In this document: positions 8,399-17,873 of the stretch, in pieces | How positions within the stretch are numbered: the stretch's first letter is position 1 | Layout of the letters: every line of letters begins with the position of its first letter | Assembly: GCA_003133425.1 (NCBI GenBank) | Contig: PKXI01000257.1 | Coordinates: 1,124 to 41,283 of the forward strand | DNA: 40,160 nucleotides | DNA from: Acidobacteriaceae bacterium | Lineage (GTDB): Bacteria > Acidobacteriota > Terriglobia > Terriglobales > Acidobacteriaceae | Direction of reading: 5' to 3' | Notes under the pieces: generated by a model | What the model was told of the DNA's origin: nothing | Seen by the model: only the letters and a program-made list of their open reading frames with translations | The model's database searches: none | Made by a program: the position numbers and the translations under genes

Positions 8399-9718
8399 AT
8401 GACCATTTTTCCGTGGACCATCCGCGGCCTCCGCCTCGCACTGGCAAACGGAGTGCTGCAACCCACCGTTCTGGCTGAACAGGCCCTTGCGCATTCCAAC
8501 CGGAATCCCGGACGCAATACCTATCTTTGGCAGGACGCGGCATGGTCCCTTTCTGAGGCGGCACGCGTTCAGGCAATACCGAGCGGCACGGGCGGCCCAT
8601 TCGGCGATGGCCGCAGCACACTATGGGGCCTGCCCATCTCAGTAAAGGACTGTTTTGACCTAGCCGGCGCGCCCACCAGTTGCGGCGTGCATTTCTACCG
8701 CGACCTGAACGGAATAGCCACCTACGATTCCTGGCTGGTTGAACAGCTTCGCGCATCCGGTGCGGTCATCACCGGCAAAACCCACCTGCATCCGCTGGCT
8801 TATGGCATCACCGGCGAGAATCCGGAATTCGGCGATTGCCTTCAACCAAACAACCCTGGGGCACTTACCGGCGGCTCCTCGAGCGGCGCCGCGGCCAGCG
8901 TGCTTGAGGGTTCCGCCATAGCAGCCATCGGCACGGACACGGGCGGCTCCATTCGCGTGCCTGCAGCACTTTGCGGGCTGGCCGGCTACCGAGCTACGCT
9001 CGGCCGCGGCAACTGGCGCGGCGGCGCGCACCTGGCAGAGTCATTCGACACCATGGGCTGGCTCTTTCGAGACCTCGAGGACGCGCCACTTCTCGTGGAC
9101 CCGTACGCGCCCGCCGAGACTGCGCCACAAACTAGCTTCGCCCATTTCGCCGCCATTGCAGACAACTTTCTCCACGATTGTGAACCTGAGATCGTCGCCA
9201 ACTTCCACGCCACCATCCGCGCGTTTGAAGCCCTCGGCCTCGAAGCTCACACAATCGATCCGGACTGGTGGATGGAGTCCAGAGAGATTTTTGCGCCCAT
9301 TCAAGCATGGGAGGCCGCTCGCCTGCACTCGGGCCACTTTGATCGCTTTGAGCCAGCCATCCGCGAGCGGTTGGAATGGGGCACCCGCATTAACCCGTCT
9401 GAAATTACCGCTCTGCACCATCGCCACGCAGAATTCCGCGCACGCATCGACGAGTTGCTCGCGGCGTACCAACTACTCCTGCTCCCTTGTGCCCCGGTTG
9501 CCAGCCTCTCCGCCGGTACCGATCACAGTCAGACGCGCACTCGTCTGCTCCGTTACACCACACCCTTCAGCCTTGCCGGAGTGCCTGTGGTAGCCATCCC
9601 CTGCTTCGCCGGCGGTATGCAACTGGCCGCCGCCCGCGGTTGCGACGAGCCGTTGCTCCAACTCGCAGCCCAGTTCGGAGCACGCCGAAAAGCGGCAGCC
9701 CCGGCGTCGTGCGCATGA
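8399..9718 (+). CDS. Amidase signature (AS) family amidase
   Basis: A 439-residue AS-family hydrolase with its Ser-cisSer-Lys triad visible: Lys83 in S-V-K-D-C-F-D, cis-Ser160 in G-G-S-S-S-G and nucleophile Ser184 in G-T-D-T-G-G-S-I-R-V-P. The 24-residue spacing of the two serines is the family norm. ATG 8399 is preferred over the in-frame codon at 8372 because the protein then starts close to the usual domain edge. No clear ribosome-binding site precedes it, and a TACAAT at 8387-8392 could give a nearly leaderless message. AtzE, AtzF and HpxX are AS enzymes that act on carboxylated ureas, so this gene is the natural partner of the HpxZ/AtzH-like protein at 1115. That pairing is inferred. Confidence 0.9.
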   Translation: MTIFPWTIRGLRLALANGVLQPTVLAEQALAHSNRNPGRNTYLWQDAAWSLSEAARVQAIPSGTGGPFGDGRSTLWGLPISVKDCFDLAGAPTSCGVHFYRDLNGIATYDSWLVEQLRASGAVITGKTHLHPLAYGITGENPEFGDCLQPNNPGALTGGSSSGAAASVLEGSAIAAIGTDTGGSIRVPAALCGLAGYRATLGRGNWRGGAHLAESFDTMGWLFRDLEDAPLLVDPYAPAETAPQTSFAHFAAIADNFLHDCEPEIVANFHATIRAFEALGLEAHTIDPDWWMESREIFAPIQAWEAARLHSGHFDRFEPAIRERLEWGTRINPSEITALHHRHAEFRARIDELLAAYQLLLLPCAPVASLSAGTDHSQTRTRLLRYTTPFSLAGVPVVAIPCFAGGMQLAAARGCDEPLLQLAAQFGARRKAAAPASCA

Positions 9719-9870
9719 TAACTTTCATACTAAGGATCTGTCCCCGGTTTCATCCTATCCCGTATGAATGCAATTCATCGTGACTTGCCTTTCCGCTCTC
9801 TGCCGCGTCACCTCTCGGCAGATCGGAAGAATGAACGGCACCGAGCCGCAGTGTTTTCATCTCGCTCAAA

Positions 9871-10866
9871 ATGAGGTCGAAATTGATTCCAGGCAAATCA
9901 TTCCTGTACGCAATGCTCGTTGTCGCGTTGGCCCTGGTCCTCACCGGTTGCCGCGGCCACCAGTCCACTACAGAAAATGGCCTCACTCCTGTTCGCCTAC
10001 AACTCGACTGGTATCCTCGCCCGAGCACGGCGGTTTCTTTACCGCGCAAATACTCGGCTACTACAAGGCCGAGGGTCTCGATGTCACCATCCTGCCGCTA
10101 CCACAATACGGCAGCGTCGCCCAACTAGTCTCAACGGGGAAGGCCGACATTGGCCTCAGCTCCAGTGACCAGATCCTCGCATGGGATTCGAGTGGCCTGC
10201 CAATGCTGGCCGTGGCTGCCACCATGCAGCACGACCCCCAGGCCGTTATGGTCCACCAGAACTCACCCATTCACGACTTCAAGGACCTTGAGGGCCAAAC
10301 CATCGCCGCGCAAACAGGCGCAACGTGGCTGAAGTACGTCACGCGCCGCTATAACCTGCACAACGTCCGGCAGATTCCGTCCACTCTTTCCATCGCAAAC
10401 TTCCTGGCCGACCCCAACTACGTGCAGCAGATCTTCATCACCAGCGAACCGTACTTCGCCAAACAGGCCGGCGCCCAGGTGCGTACCTTCTTCATCAGCT
10501 CCTCCGGTTACGACCCGTATCGTGTGCAATTCACAACGCGCGCTTTTGCTGCACAAAATCCCGACGTTGTTGCCAAATTTGTGCACGCCAGCATCCATGG
10601 CTGGCAGCAATATCTGCGCGACCCGGCCCCCCACCAATGTCTTGCTGCTCAAGCTCAACCCGGCGCTCAACCCGGCGCAGGAGACCTACACGGCACAGGC
10701 TCTCCGTGACGGAGGTTTCATTACCGGCGACGATCCTACCGGCGTACAAACCGGCCGCATGACTGCGGCCCGATGGACCGCAGCCTATGAGCAGCTTAAG
10801 TCGCTAGGAATTCTTCAGGGCCCACTCGATCCGTCAACGGCCTACGCGCTCCAGTTCGCGCAGTAA
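9871..10866 (+). pseudogene. NMT1/SsuA-like ABC substrate-binding lipoprotein, two compensating frameshifts
   Basis: The protein starts at ATG 9871 with a lipoprotein signal (basic start, hydrophobic run, lipobox L-T-G-C) and L-Q-L-D-W-Y-P. At the CCC of 10020-10022 the frame shifts by -1 and the family sequence continues as E-H-G-G-F-F-T-A-Q-I-L-G-Y-Y-K-A-E-G-L. At the six-C run 10627-10632 it shifts back, ending as T-N-V-L-L-L-K-L-N-P through to the stop at 10866. Adding one C at the first point and removing one at the second restores 331 residues, the family's usual length. Relatives bind sulfonates, nitrate or pyrimidine precursors such as HMP. It should belong with the ATPase and permease on the other strand. 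Real decay and homopolymer errors are both possible. Confidence 0.87.
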
Positions 10867-10938
10867 TCGGGAGCGGTTTCCGAGGAAATGGTTTGAGACA
10901 CCTTCTACCACTTCCGCCATCAAATGGCCCGAACGACG

Positions 10939-13653
10939 CTAAGCGCTTCTAACCACAAAATAAGGCTGGTTGGTCAGTTCCTGAGAAAAGCCAGGATGCA
11001 GCGCAGTTTTCCCATCGGCCATGCGCACTTCAAAGAAGTACTCCAGCGGAAACTCTGTCTGTGTATACTCCGCCGGAATACTCGCGCCAAACTCTTCGCC
11101 ATGCCGTTCCATTGCCATCGTGGCATAGTTTTCAGCCTGATCAACATGGCGATAATGCAGAATCGCACTCGCTATATCCGCAGGCGCAGAAAGCGTCAGT
11201 ACAAGAGCGTTCCCGCGTGCAAAATGCGCAGGCGCCGCATGCTTAACCGCGATCGTGGCGCGGTGCGGTCGTCCCAGTGCCATCCGCATCGCTGCCTCGA
11301 CCTTTGGGGATGCCCCCTTTGAGACACTGGAGTTCAACATTGCAGTTAAAGCGGCAACATCCTTGTCGATTGCTGGAAGGCGATCCAGCCAGTGCCCGCG
11401 AAGCTGCGGCCACTCGCCCAAGGTGATGTCTGACATGTAAACGCCTTTGCCGGTTTCCGCCAACGTCGCCCACGCCGCTCGTGCCTTTTTGTACTGGGAT
11501 AGGGAAGCTTCCAGCGCCGCCTGTTCTTTGGTGACTTCAAATAGGTGGAACAGCACGCCACTGCGAAACTTTGCGCCGAAAAACTCACCCAGCCCAGCCT
11601 GAATCTCAATATCTACTTTGGCTCGCTTATACGCTCCTCCATCGCGTCCACTTGAAGTCGATTCAGCCTGCGTCAGCGCCGTTCTTCCCGCCGCCGCAAA
11701 ATCCTCAATCCACTGTGCCACCTCCACCGGGCTGGTCTTGCCGCTGAACTTGCCCTCCAGCAACTCCTCCGCATACTCGTTCATGGTGAGAAACAGCCCA
11801 GGGTCAAGGGGACTCGCGTTGCCGAAGACGCGCGGTACCAACGAATCGCCATAAGGTCCATAGTGCTCCGCGTCTACCATCGATTGGTTGTAGTAAAGCT
11901 CCGGCCAATACGTATTGTTTCCGGCTGATGGAGCATGTGCCGTCGTGATGATCGGAAGAATACGGCTTACATTGGCTAGTGCAGTTTCCATCGGCCTTGC
12001 GCCGTCTCCAAATTGCCGCTGCAACGAGCGCTGCCAAACCTCAGGTTTGGTCTCCGGGTTGTACAGCATGCGACCCCAAATGCGCGTAGAGTACTCATAT
12101 TTCTGCCAGTCCCATCGCGGGTTGTAGGTGGAATCCGCGTATCCGCAGCGGCTCCCAGCGTGGCCAGAACCGCGCCGTCCTTTGAACGAAAGCGGCTCCT
12201 GGATCTCAACGCCGTTGCTTCCGCAGAATTGAAACGCCTTTGAGTACGCCTCGGCAAATGAAGGATCGCCCCAAAGCAAGACGCGCTGGGTACCCGGCCA
12301 GATGCGGTGCACCACTGTCCACTTGCGATCCTCTGTCATAAGATCGCCATAGCCATAGCGTAGAAAACTGCGCGTACCATCACTGAGCGCCATCAGCCCT
12401 GTCTTATTCTCCGACTTGGGCTTTTCGATCTTGCGGATATCAGCCTGATGATAGGTCATGCCCATATGCTCGCCCCAGAACTTGGGCGTCATCGCAATAG
12501 GCAGTCCGGTACCGACAGCAACGTCAATCATCTGCTGGCTCATGCCTTTGGCGTGCATATCGAACGGTACTTTCCTGCCGCACGTCACCACGCCGTCAAA
12601 GACTGTCTTCCAGAAATCGAAGCTACCCTCCGATACACCGCTTTCGCCGTGAATGCGGAATGTGAGCGCATCGATTGTCGGCACTTGCTGCAGCAGCATT
12701 CTCACCGCATCGCGGCAATAAGGCCCATGCGTCGTCTTGTCCAGTCCCTCGATCGTGTAGTTTGCGTCGGGACTGTTGATCCACTGATAGCCGTGCATCC
12801 ACAACCCCACACGAAACTCTAGTCCACGCATCACGCACTGTTCGCCAATGTATTTCAGCATCTCCAGGTTGCGGTCGCGTTCCTCGTCCGGCAACTGCGG
12901 CACGCGCACGTTATAACCCGGTACTTTCAACAGAAATGGATAAGTGAACAAGAAGTACGCATCCGTAACCTTGCTGATGAAGTCATACCCAATCCCAAAA
13001 GCCAGGTTAAAGCAATTGAATCGCTGCGTAGCCAGCATGTCGAAATACTTAGGCCACATGGCCCGGTCGTTGTACCAAGGCAAGTCTTCCACAATGCTGC
13101 AGAACAGCCGTGTCATGCTCCTCACTTCGTTCGCCGGTTGCTCCACCGTTGTTTCTATCGCTCCGAGTGCTGCAATGGGGTCGGCTGCGTTTTGCACCAG
13201 GTCAACCAACTCTGTCAACGCGTAGACCAGCCCGCGCGGATCGTGACCACATGCGAGCAAGCCGTGCTTTCCAACTGAGCTCACGGCGATGAGTCCCAAA
13301 GCTTCAGGGGCCTCGGCCACAGAAGCTTTTGCGTCACTCAACATCCGCTTCGCTGCAGGGCTTCCCGCATCTGCAGCCATAATCCACATGCTGCCATCGC
13401 TGACGTCCTGAGCCTTTGCCACTTGCGCCACGGCAACGCCGCGGGCCTTCAATGCCTGCACTAACTGTTCCAGTGCCCATTGCACCGGTTTCAATCCGGC
13501 AATCTCATCCGCGGGATCGACGACGATTGAAACAGCTGAAACGTTTTCACCGAATGTCTTCGAGGAGACACTTGCAGCCACTGCAGTAGTACTTAGCACC
13601 TTCAAGAACCGGCGACGGTTCCACATTGATCCAAACATTTGCATCGTCTCCAT
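10939..13653 (-). CDS. Large Tat-exported protein, putative glycoside hydrolase (paralog A of three)
   Basis: A 904-residue protein with a twin-arginine signal (N-R-R-R-F-L-K, then a short hydrophobic run). Residues about 40-170 form an alpha-glucuronidase/hexosaminidase-type N-terminal domain, ending in D-P-R-G-L-V-Y-A-L-T-E-L. A long central domain then shows R-L-F-C-S-x-V-E-D-x-P-W-Y-x-D, R-F-N-x-F, I-H-G-E-S-G, D-M-H-A-K-G, R-Y-G-Y-G-D, W-P-G-T-Q-R, F-K-G-R-x-G-S-G and R-C-G-Y-A-D. The C-terminal 100 residues look like a beta-sandwich. I do not recognise a characterised family, and (beta/alpha)8 hydrolase is the best guess. It is clearly related to the proteins at 18022 and 20848 but more distant from them than they are from each other. 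GGAG at 13648-13651 would fit a start at ATG 13638 rather than 13653. Confidence 0.8.
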   Translation of the reverse strand: METMQMFGSMWNRRRFLKVLSTTAVAASVSSKTFGENVSAVSIVVDPADEIAGLKPVQWALEQLVQALKARGVAVAQVAKAQDVSDGSMWIMAADAGSPAAKRMLSDAKASVAEAPEALGLIAVSSVGKHGLLACGHDPRGLVYALTELVDLVQNAADPIAALGAIETTVEQPANEVRSMTRLFCSIVEDLPWYNDRAMWPKYFDMLATQRFNCFNLAFGIGYDFISKVTDAYFLFTYPFLLKVPGYNVRVPQLPDEERDRNLEMLKYIGEQCVMRGLEFRVGLWMHGYQWINSPDANYTIEGLDKTTHGPYCRDAVRMLLQQVPTIDALTFRIHGESGVSEGSFDFWKTVFDGVVTCGRKVPFDMHAKGMSQQMIDVAVGTGLPIAMTPKFWGEHMGMTYHQADIRKIEKPKSENKTGLMALSDGTRSFLRYGYGDLMTEDRKWTVVHRIWPGTQRVLLWGDPSFAEAYSKAFQFCGSNGVEIQEPLSFKGRRGSGHAGSRCGYADSTYNPRWDWQKYEYSTRIWGRMLYNPETKPEVWQRSLQRQFGDGARPMETALANVSRILPIITTAHAPSAGNNTYWPELYYNQSMVDAEHYGPYGDSLVPRVFGNASPLDPGLFLTMNEYAEELLEGKFSGKTSPVEVAQWIEDFAAAGRTALTQAESTSSGRDGGAYKRAKVDIEIQAGLGEFFGAKFRSGVLFHLFEVTKEQAALEASLSQYKKARAAWATLAETGKGVYMSDITLGEWPQLRGHWLDRLPAIDKDVAALTAMLNSSVSKGASPKVEAAMRMALGRPHRATIAVKHAAPAHFARGNALVLTLSAPADIASAILHYRHVDQAENYATMAMERHGEEFGASIPAEYTQTEFPLEYFFEVRMADGKTALHPGFSQELTNQPYFVVRSA

Positions 13654-13962
13654 TGAATGGTTGCGTTCCTCGCAAACCAGCTGTCAGAAAATCGAATTCT
13701 GCGTCGTTGCTTCGTCGGCGGGTTGCGCTGATCGCACCCATCATACTCCTGCAGCCAGGCTGCTCAGCAGGCTCCATCTCGCGGAAAATGCGGCACGGGA
13801 GTCCGTCTAAATCATTACCTGTGCCGCCTCTTCTCCCATTTAGCACGCGATTACAATGAATCGGGCCCTTGGCCGGATGTTTCTCCATTGAAACCGGTTA
13901 CACGCCATTTGCAGGCTCCTTTTGGGAGCCCAAATAATCTCCAGATAGGCACAATAATTCGC

Positions 13963-13992
13963 TTGACACGTTTGGTAGGACCAACCTACAAT
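13963..13992 (+). promoter_or_regulatory. Sigma70-like promoter of the TonB receptor with GntR/FadR-type operator in the spacer
   Basis: TTGACA at 13963-13968 and TACAAT at 13987-13992 are separated by 18 bases. The spacer holds TTGGTAGGACCAA (13972-13984), a perfect 5-bp inverted repeat with a 3-bp centre. Its core TGGTAGGACCA fits the FadR-subfamily GntR consensus TNGTNNNACNA exactly. A repressor bound there would cover the promoter and block polymerase. A second promoter with the same layout precedes the Tat-exported protein at 25929, which argues against chance. Confidence 0.75.
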
Positions 13993-14160
13993 CGTCTGTT
14001 CTTGAAACAAGCCACCGCTTCGCGCTGAGGCACCAGCGGCTAGGGAATGTGGCGGACCCAGTGCAGTTCGTGGAAGGTCATCAATTTCTAGATTCTTTAA
14101 TCGCGCGTGACTCTTAGCGTGCATGCGCAGTTAGGAGAGCTTGACTGGCGAGGTGCATCA

Positions 14161-14172
14161 GTAAACGCTTAC
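14161..14172. promoter_or_regulatory. Possible LacI-family operator in the receptor leader
   Basis: GTAAACGCTTAC pairs at 5 of 6 positions around a central CG, as in LacI-family operators that control sugar genes. It lies about 165 bases downstream of the receptor promoter, where a bound repressor could act as a roadblock. This is a single weak site. Confidence 0.25.
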
Positions 14173-14451
14173 CGCGGTTAAATTCACCACTCTTTGCCCG
14201 CAATAAGGGCTTGCGGAACGGCACGTCTAGCGGTTTTTCGAGACGATTACTGCCGCTGCATGTGGAGTTCGCAAATGCCGTGAATGCGGCTTTCAAAACA
14301 CTGACTACCAGGAAGTATCCAGAGAAGGTTTCAAACCCTGCTGGCAAAACAGCGGTTCGGCCAATGAATGAGTCGAAACAACTCCGGCTTTGCCAAACTA
14401 ACATTTCGACTCGCATACCAACGTTTCAATACTTGTGAGGAGGCTAAGGCC

Positions 14452-17400
14452 ATGCCCAATGTTTCGAAAAAATTCGCAGTTGCTAGCTATGTTCTGCTGG
14501 CTATCCTGGCAATTGCCAACGTTCCACGAATGCTTTCACAGGCGGTCTCCATCGCCACGGTAACAGGCCGCATCGTCGATCCTTCGGGCGCGGTCGTAGT
14601 CGGCGCCCAGGTAAAGATAACCGCGGTGGATACGGCAACAGTTCACGTTGCCGTAACCGACTCTTCAGGAACCTACAGCTTCCCCAGCTTAACCATCGGC
14701 GCCTATACGCTGGAAGTAACCGCCCCTGGATTTCAAACCTATATTCAGAAGGGGATCAAGCTACAGGTCAACGATGCTCCTCAAATCAATACGACGCTGA
14801 AGGTTGGCGCCGTATCCGACAAGGTCGAAGTTCAAGCCGACGCAACAATGGTTCAGACGCAGCAGAACATGGTTTCGCAAGTCATGGACCAGCAGCGCAT
14901 TGTCGAACTGCCCCTCAATGGCCGTGATCCGACGCAACTCATCACCATCTCAGGCGCGGCCGTGAACCACTCTGACGGCACCAACACCGGCAACAAGAGC
15001 TTTTACACCTCGCAATCCATCGCCATCGCGGGCAGCGCAGGTGACACCACCAACTATCTGCTCGACGGCGGCGACAACAACGACAGCTTTACCAACGTGA
15101 ACATGCCGTTCCCCTTCCCCGACGCGCTGGCCGAGTTTAGCGTTGAGACCAGTGTTTTGCCGGCACGAAACGGACTGCATCCCGGCGGCCTGGTGAACGC
15201 AGTCACAAAATCGGGATCGAACCAATGGCACGGCGACGCTTTTGAGTTTGTGCGCAATGGCGATGTCAACGCGCTCAACTATTTTGCAACCAAGCAGGAT
15301 AGCCTAAAAAGAAACCAATTCGGTGGCACGTTCGGCGGCAGGATCATACCAAACAAGCTGTTCTTCTTCGGCGGAATCCAGGAAACTATCCAGCGTCAGG
15401 ACCCGTCTAACAGTAGTGCCTTCATTCCCACCACAGCCGCACTCAGCGGTGACTTCAGTGGACTCGAAGCCGGCGGCTGCCAAGCCAGTGGCAACCCGCG
15501 GAGCATCAAGGACCCAGTATCGGGCGTCACGATCTCGCCAACCGATTTCATCAACCCTGCCCGCTTCGATCCCGCGGCGGTTGCTTTCACCAAGTTGATT
15601 CCCGTATCCTCAGCTAACTCCTGTGGCAAGATTTTTTACGGCGTGCCGGTGATCTACGACGCCCGTCAATATGTAGTGAGGGTGGATTGGGTCCTGAGCC
15701 CCAAGCATTCTGTTTACGGCCGCTATCTGCAGGACAACTATGATCAGCCAGCCCCCTTTAGCACCACCAACTACCTCTACACCACAACGCTGGGCGTGAG
15801 CCAGAGGCCGCAAACCTTTGTCCTTGGCGACACCTATGCGTTTAATGCGACCACGCTGAACTCATTCCATTTCACCTTCGGCCGCAAATTTGTCGCTCGT
15901 TTCCCGAATACGCAGGGTACCGATCCGGCCAAGCTCGGCGTCCAGAACATATGGACTCCGCCGCTGGCGCAGGACAACTTGCAGATGTCCATATCCAACA
16001 GCTTCAGCACCGGCGGCAGCGGCTTTTCCAAATGGGGTGTCAACTCATTCCAGGAAGCCGACGACGTCGATGTGGTGCGCGGAAAGCACCAGTTGGCCTT
16101 CGGTGGTGAAATCATCCGCACCCAGGATAACCAGAACGACGAGTACAACGACTCCGGTACGTTCAGCTTCACGGGCGTGTACAGCAACGACCCGCTGCTT
16201 GACTTTCTCATGGGCCGCATGCCGAGCTTCACTCAGACGCTGCAACAGGACTATTCCTATCGCCAGACCGTGGTTGAGTTGTATGCGCAGGACACGGTAC
16301 GCCTCACTCCCAGGCTGGTCGCAAATATCGGGCTGCGCTGGGAACCTACGCTGCCTCCGCACGACTACTTCAACCGGGGCAGCGTCTTCTCTCTTCAGGG
16401 TTATATCTCGGGAATACCAAGCATCGTGTTTCCAAACGGCCCTGCCGGCCAGTACTACTGGGGAGATCCCGGGGTCACCAAGTCGTTTACAAACGATCAC
16501 TGGTTGAACCTGTCTCCCCGTTTGGGGTTTGTCTTCGATCCGCGCGGTGATGGAAAAACAACCATTCGAGTCGGGGGCGGGATTCTGTTCGACTCGCTGG
16601 GCACGTTTCTCACTTACCGCGTTACCGGCCAGAACGCTCCATGGGGCGTGACCGTGACCGAATCCAGCGGCCCCTATCAATTCAATAACCCATGGGGCAA
16701 CGTTTCGGGAGGCAATCCCTTCCCGCTGCCGCTCTTCCCGCCGCCGAACTACGTCTTCCCGCTCAACTCGACCGACACCTTCCTTGAACCCAAAGCTCTG
16801 CCACCCACGCTTGAGACCTGGAACCTCGGCATACAGCACCAGTTCGCTCAGAACTGGATTGCGACAATTACCTATCTTGGCAATGAGACGTCTCACCTGA
16901 TGGTAGGCAACGAAATCAACCCGGCAGTCTATATTCCCGGCACATGGACGGGACCCGGAACTTGCGGTGCACTCACGGTAGCGCCTGGAGCGAACGGAAC
17001 CGCGTGTTCCGGCACCGGCAACACGCAGGCGCGCCGGTTCCTCAGCCTGATCAACCCGGCGCAGGGCAAGTACTTCTCTGCCACAGACTTCGGCTTCAAT
17101 GGCATCAGCGCGAACTATCAAGGCGTTCTCGGATCAATTGAGCATCGCCTTTCCGACAACTACACCATCCTAGCCAACTACACGTTCTCGCATTGCCACG
17201 GCGTAGTCCCGGTCACTTCGCTGGGCGGGCCCACCATCGAGAATCCCGCCAACCCCAAGGCGGACTATGGACCTTGCACCTACGATGCCCCAAACCTGTT
17301 TAACGCCAGCGTTGTGTACATCAGTCATCTGAATTCGGGAAACCACATGCTGTCGTATCTTTTAAGCGACTGGCAAATCGCACCTCTGATGCGTTATGAA

Positions 17401-17847
17401 ACTGGATTCCCCATAAACCCGGTTGACGGCACTGACCGCTCCCTGACCGGCGTAGGGCTTGACCGGCCCAACGTTGTCCCTGGCGTGCCACTCTACATTC
17501 AAACCGGCCACACGCAGAAAAAGTATCAGTGGGTGAACCCGGCTGCGTTTGCGGTGAATGCGTTGGGAACCTTCGGAAATGCGGGCCATTACATGCTGCG
17601 AACACCTAGCTATTTCGACGTGGACAGCGCGATCAGCCGCAAGTTCAAAGTGACCGAACGCTTTGATGTTGAGGCGCGCGTTGAGGCCTTCAATGTAACC
17701 AACCATCCCAACGTCGGCGGCCCGACGCCTTCGACCGGGGTCTCACTTGTGCCAAATGTCTCAAACCCGACGTCGAGTTCATTTGGCCAAATCACGAACG
17801 CCGGCGATCAACGCATTATGCAGGGTGCGCTGAAATTTACGTTCTAG
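14452..17847 (+). CDS. Oar-like TonB-dependent outer-membrane receptor with carboxypeptidase-regulatory-like domain
   Basis: A 1131-residue receptor. It has a signal peptide (basic start, then a hydrophobic run to about residue 30), followed by a carboxypeptidase-regulatory-like domain at about 35-120 (T-G-R-I-V-D-P-S-G, then G-T-Y-S-F-P-S-L and G-A-Y-T-L-E-V). Next comes a plug beginning near L-P-L-N-G-R-D-P-T-Q-L, and then a long beta-barrel. The last residues are G-A-L-K-F-T-F, ending in Phe as barrel proteins do. Such Oar-type receptors are expanded in Acidobacteriota and take up or bind oligosaccharides in a SusC-like manner, with energy from TonB. ATG 14452 is chosen over 14368 because GAGGAGG ends about 10 bases before it and the signal peptide begins there. 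Flanking exported hydrolases suggest it imports their products. Confidence 0.93.
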   Translation: MPNVSKKFAVASYVLLAILAIANVPRMLSQAVSIATVTGRIVDPSGAVVVGAQVKITAVDTATVHVAVTDSSGTYSFPSLTIGAYTLEVTAPGFQTYIQKGIKLQVNDAPQINTTLKVGAVSDKVEVQADATMVQTQQNMVSQVMDQQRIVELPLNGRDPTQLITISGAAVNHSDGTNTGNKSFYTSQSIAIAGSAGDTTNYLLDGGDNNDSFTNVNMPFPFPDALAEFSVETSVLPARNGLHPGGLVNAVTKSGSNQWHGDAFEFVRNGDVNALNYFATKQDSLKRNQFGGTFGGRIIPNKLFFFGGIQETIQRQDPSNSSAFIPTTAALSGDFSGLEAGGCQASGNPRSIKDPVSGVTISPTDFINPARFDPAAVAFTKLIPVSSANSCGKIFYGVPVIYDARQYVVRVDWVLSPKHSVYGRYLQDNYDQPAPFSTTNYLYTTTLGVSQRPQTFVLGDTYAFNATTLNSFHFTFGRKFVARFPNTQGTDPAKLGVQNIWTPPLAQDNLQMSISNSFSTGGSGFSKWGVNSFQEADDVDVVRGKHQLAFGGEIIRTQDNQNDEYNDSGTFSFTGVYSNDPLLDFLMGRMPSFTQTLQQDYSYRQTVVELYAQDTVRLTPRLVANIGLRWEPTLPPHDYFNRGSVFSLQGYISGIPSIVFPNGPAGQYYWGDPGVTKSFTNDHWLNLSPRLGFVFDPRGDGKTTIRVGGGILFDSLGTFLTYRVTGQNAPWGVTVTESSGPYQFNNPWGNVSGGNPFPLPLFPPPNYVFPLNSTDTFLEPKALPPTLETWNLGIQHQFAQNWIATITYLGNETSHLMVGNEINPAVYIPGTWTGPGTCGALTVAPGANGTACSGTGNTQARRFLSLINPAQGKYFSATDFGFNGISANYQGVLGSIEHRLSDNYTILANYTFSHCHGVVPVTSLGGPTIENPANPKADYGPCTYDAPNLFNASVVYISHLNSGNHMLSYLLSDWQIAPLMRYETGFPINPVDGTDRSLTGVGLDRPNVVPGVPLYIQTGHTQKKYQWVNPAAFAVNALGTFGNAGHYMLRTPSYFDVDSAISRKFKVTERFDVEARVEAFNVTNHPNVGGPTPSTGVSLVPNVSNPTSSSFGQITNAGDQRIMQGALKFTF

Positions 17848-17873
17848 GCGCACATAACTAAACTCAACCAACC

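Larger units (their letters stand above)
13654..14451. other. Long divergent intergenic region between paralog A and the TonB receptor
   Basis: About 800 bases without a convincing gene; all open frames here lack family features. It contains the receptor promoter and GntR-type operator (13963-13992), a 6-bp hairpin GGCTCC/GGAGCC at 13914-13930, and a LacI-operator-like near-palindrome GTAAACGCTTAC at 14161-14172. If transcription starts near 14000 the receptor has a leader of about 450 nt. No known riboswitch was recognised. For paralog A I could not pick out a convincing promoter. An imperfect repeat with arms TGGTTGCG / CGCAAACCA lies about 10-30 bases upstream of its start. Confidence 0.6.

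Noticed and set aside
9724..9768. Inverted repeat TTCATAC / GTATGAA between the amidase and binding-protein genes
   Set aside because: Seven-base arms 31 bases apart; no tail and no operator pattern.
13634..13680. Imperfect repeat TGGTTGCG / CGCAAACCA next to the start of paralog A, considered as a third GntR site
   Set aside because: The half-site spacing does not fit TNGTNNNACNA and the arms do not match exactly.
16045..17121. 358-residue open frame antisense to the TonB receptor
   Set aside because: Shadow of a high-GC coding gene; its product has no recognisable motifs and the receptor frame is unambiguous.
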